8,037 bases of DNA, taken from CAZBYL01 sp964522805 (GTDB taxonomy: Bacteria > Synergistota > Synergistia > Synergistales > Synergistaceae). The notes below the pieces were generated by a model. That model did not search any database. It saw nothing but the letters and a program-made list of their open reading frames with translations, and had not been told where the DNA came from. Shown here piece by piece: positions 6,073 through 8,037 of this stretch (positions are counted from its first letter, which is position 1; each line of letters begins with the position of its first letter). The stretch is from the NCBI GenBank assembly GCA_964522805.1, contig CAZFWP010000087.1, positions 1-8,037 on the forward strand. Reading direction: 5' to 3'. A program made the position numbers and the translations under genes.

Positions 6073-7710
6073 TTACTCGAAACAGCTTCCCCCGATAAAC
6101 TCTCTCATAATCGACAGGTTGGGGACATCATCAGAAGGAATCACCGGAATATATTGAAGCATCGCCAAAAGTCTCTGAGCCTCTCCGTAAGCGGGAGACT
6201 CCTCGGAGACAGACTTAAGTAGCGGAAAAACATAGCCCTTCAGCACCGGCAGCTCGTAAGCCAAAGCGGTGTTAAACAGGGTATCAGCATTATCCTGATA
6301 GGGGAAAATATGGCGATGGGAACCTCTTACCACTGATGGCCACTGCAATAGCGTCGCCTCGGGAGAGTTTCCTCTCGTGCGGTAATCACGCAGCAAACGG
6401 CGCAAAAGGCGAATATCAGTAGTACCTACACGATTGTGCATATCGAGGTTTGTCCCCGTAAGCGGACAGATAAAGATACGGTATTTGTTATCAAAAGCCA
6501 CGCTTTCCGAGAGTTTATCATTAAGTCCGTGAATCCCCTCAATAACCAGCAGCTGCTTGGGAGCCAGCTTCAGCTTATAGCCCTTTGTTCTCATGCCTGT
6601 TTTAAAGTCAAATTTGGGAATATCAACCTCTTCACCGGCTATTAAGGCGCGAAGATGTTCATTAATCAGCGGAATGTCGAGAGCGTCAAGAGATTCAAAA
6701 TCAAACTTTCCGTCCGCATCAACCGGAGTTTTATCTCTATCCACAAAATAATTATCAAGCTCCAAAGTGGCGGAGTTGATGCCCGACGTGAGCAGCTGTA
6801 CTCTAAGCCTGCGGGAAGATGTGGTCTTCCCCGAACTGGAAGGACCGGCAAGACATAGCAGGCGCACCTCGGGACGCGACTCGATATGCTCGGCGATTTT
6901 GCTTAAAATCTTGGTATGCAGCGCTTCAGAGACCATAATCAAATCGCGGGAATGGCCGTGAGCAACGATAGAATGAATCCTATCCATCGTCCCCACAGAA
7001 AGATTATCCAACCACTGGGCATAATCCTGAAACAGTTTCAACGTTTTAGCTGACGCGCGCAGCTCCGTGGTCTTTGTCGGATTTGCCAAAGAGGGGCCGG
7101 AGATAAAGAGCCCGCCCTTATAAGTATGCAAATCAAAGGTTGGCACAATTGACGCTGTATCTGCCAACGCACCGCCGAAAAAGTCATAAATCCCCTCACA
7201 GCGGTAAAGTACTACAGGGTCATTATTAGTCCAGCGCAAAAGCTGCTCCTTGTCATGGTAGCCCTGAGAATACATAATAGCCCTTGCTTCATCAAGAGAA
7301 TGCTCTTCGCGGATAAGCGCTGTACCGTCCTTAACCATGCGGCGCATCTCTGTTAAAATAATCTTCCGCTGCTCATCACTGATAGGGCCATCGGGCGAAT
7401 CATAGTAATAAGAATAATTCATTGACTGGCGCAAGTGGAGCCTGATGTCACACTTGCGGGAGGCGGCCGAAGTCAGCATAAAAGAGAGAGTCCGATTATA
7501 AACCTCAATTCCCTCGACACTATCGGTCGTAATAAACTCCACAAAAGAATCCATCGATATTTTCCAAGATAATGACCTTTGCACTCTATTAACGCGGCAA
7601 GCCACAACTCTGTCTTTGGCTGCGAAATCTACCTTTGCAAGAATTTCCCGAACAGTAAGACTGAACTCACTGTACATCTCCCGAATATCTCTGAAAGTAA
7701 TCTTTATCAT
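6073..7710 (-). CDS. Nucleoside (uridine) kinase-like P-loop protein with ThrRS-like N-terminal half
   Basis: This 545-residue protein is built of two parts. Residues 1 to about 200 resemble the TGS-like and second additional domains that precede the catalytic core in threonyl-tRNA synthetase, but no synthetase core follows. Residues about 265-545 form a uridine kinase/phosphoribulokinase-type domain. Walker A is AGPSSSGKTTSS with Lys295. LELDNYF (Asp319) matches the DDFY substrate loop of uridine kinase. PKFDFKTGMR (365-374) matches its P-x-YD segment. LLVIEGIHGLN holds the Walker B-like Glu391, and RLLRRLLRDYRTRG is the Arg-rich lid. Such proteins are annotated as nucleoside kinases and would phosphorylate a nucleoside with NTP, but the true substrate is rarely tested. 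The length agrees with this family. An AGAGGGG site about 8 nt before the ATG supports the start. It is probably the first gene of its unit. Confidence 0.88.
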   Translation of the reverse strand: MIKITFRDIREMYSEFSLTVREILAKVDFAAKDRVVACRVNRVQRSLSWKISMDSFVEFITTDSVEGIEVYNRTLSFMLTSAASRKCDIRLHLRQSMNYSYYYDSPDGPISDEQRKIILTEMRRMVKDGTALIREEHSLDEARAIMYSQGYHDKEQLLRWTNNDPVVLYRCEGIYDFFGGALADTASIVPTFDLHTYKGGLFISGPSLANPTKTTELRASAKTLKLFQDYAQWLDNLSVGTMDRIHSIVAHGHSRDLIMVSEALHTKILSKIAEHIESRPEVRLLCLAGPSSSGKTTSSRRLRVQLLTSGINSATLELDNYFVDRDKTPVDADGKFDFESLDALDIPLINEHLRALIAGEEVDIPKFDFKTGMRTKGYKLKLAPKQLLVIEGIHGLNDKLSESVAFDNKYRIFICPLTGTNLDMHNRVGTTDIRLLRRLLRDYRTRGNSPEATLLQWPSVVRGSHRHIFPYQDNADTLFNTALAYELPVLKGYVFPLLKSVSEESPAYGEAQRLLAMLQYIPVIPSDDVPNLSIMREFIGGSCFE

Positions 7711-7790
7711 GAACGATCCCCTCTCATAGATGGCGTAAAATAATACACCTGTTTTTTCATAAAACTAAGAACATACAGGCGCATCTTGTC

Positions 7791-7799
7791 ATTCTACCA
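7791..7799 (-). promoter_or_regulatory. Possible extended -10 promoter of the kinase gene
   Basis: On the minus strand TGGTAGAAT is an extended -10 element, with TAGAAT one base from consensus. No good -35 lies 16-18 bp upstream. Transcription would start near 7784 and give a leader of about 73 nt. It follows the thiolase terminator, where a new promoter is expected. Confidence 0.4.
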
Positions 7800-7887
7800 C
7801 AAAATAAGTTACGGCACATATAAAACTAAAAGAACAATCGGCAATTTTTCACATTATTTATTGCTGCGCCAAAAAGCCGCCTCCATG

Positions 7888-7939
7888 AAAAAAGCCAAGG
7901 GAGGAAGAACTCTCGCGAGTGCTCTTCCTCCCTTGGCTT
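7888..7939 (-). terminator. Strong intrinsic terminator of the thiolase gene
   Basis: A 17-bp perfect stem (7892-7908 with 7923-7939) is topped by a 4-bp ACTC/GAGT stem with a TCGC loop and a 2-nt bulge. On the minus strand it runs into six Ts (7888-7893). It lies 25 bp after the thiolase stop. The plus-strand side has no T-run, so it acts in one direction. Confidence 0.92.
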
Positions 7940-7963
7940 GCGGTAATGTGTGGGAGATGAGAA

Positions 7964-8037
7964 TCAGATAAGTTTAACGATCATAGCCACGCCCTGCCCG
8001 CCGCCAATACAAGCACTGGCCAGCCCAAGGCTCTTGC
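7964..8037 (-). CDS. Thiolase / acetyl-CoA C-acetyltransferase, C-terminal fragment
   Basis: Only the last 23 residues and the stop are in the window; the 5' part lies beyond the right edge. The visible GLASACIGGGQGVAMIV matches the C-terminal thiolase signature. Its Cys is the second active-site cysteine, which acts as the acid/base in Claisen condensation or cleavage of acetoacetyl-CoA. Thiolases feed acetyl-CoA into butyrate, ketone or isoprenoid routes, or act in beta-oxidation. The fragment cannot show which, so no symbol is given. A strong terminator follows at once, so this is the last gene of its unit. Confidence 0.93.
   Translation of the reverse strand, partial: KSLGLASACIGGGQGVAMIVKLI

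Noticed and set aside
5747..6157. Plus-strand ORF of 136 codons spanning the kinase-SNF2 gap
   Set aside because: It overlaps both real genes antisense, and its Lys- and Ser-rich sequence resembles no family I know.
7786..7971. Plus-strand ORF of 61 codons
   Set aside because: It reads through the thiolase terminator hairpin into the thiolase 3' end and has no RBS.

Overview
This is a bacterial chromosomal window of medium GC content in which every supported gene is on the minus strand, so gene order runs from right to left. In transcription order it holds the last 23 codons of a thiolase (right edge), a two-part nucleoside/uridine kinase-like protein, a SNF2-family helicase with a SWIM zinc-finger partner, a possible 25-residue ORF, and a monofunctional heme catalase cut by the left edge. 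The protein types, the strong Shine-Dalgarno sites and a PerR-like operator at the catalase gene point to a Bacillota-like or Synergistota-like organism, probably an anaerobe or microaerophile. No 16S or other decisive marker is present, so this placement is inference.

Right end: the thiolase C-terminus is followed by a textbook intrinsic terminator with a 17-bp perfect stem and a U-tract. The kinase gene (6073-7710) then starts a new transcription unit, with a possible extended -10 promoter. It combines an N-terminal half resembling the accessory domains of threonyl-tRNA synthetase with a C-terminal uridine-kinase/phosphoribulokinase-type P-loop domain.

Middle: 110 bp after the kinase lies the SNF2 gene (2861-5962), which carries all the helicase motifs. 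Its stop codon overlaps the start of the SWIM gene (TAATG), so the two are translationally coupled. This matches the known SNF2 plus SWIM pairing in Gram-positive bacteria (YwqA/YwqB type). A minus-strand terminator at 1701-1744 closes the unit. Between the SWIM stop and this terminator is a 25-codon ORF whose ribosome-binding site overlaps the SWIM stop codon.

Left end: katA starts at 1312 and runs off the left edge. Its control region is the richest non-coding part of the window. It has a near-consensus promoter (TTGACA, 17 bp, TCTAAT with an extended -10), then a 15-bp PerR-like palindrome nested inside a perfect 10-bp inverted repeat, and a good GGAGG site before the ATG.

Overall the window looks like ordinary housekeeping and stress genes. 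No mobile element, CRISPR array, rRNA or tRNA was seen. The points most worth a second look are the katA leader architecture and the small cationic ORF at the end of the helicase operon.
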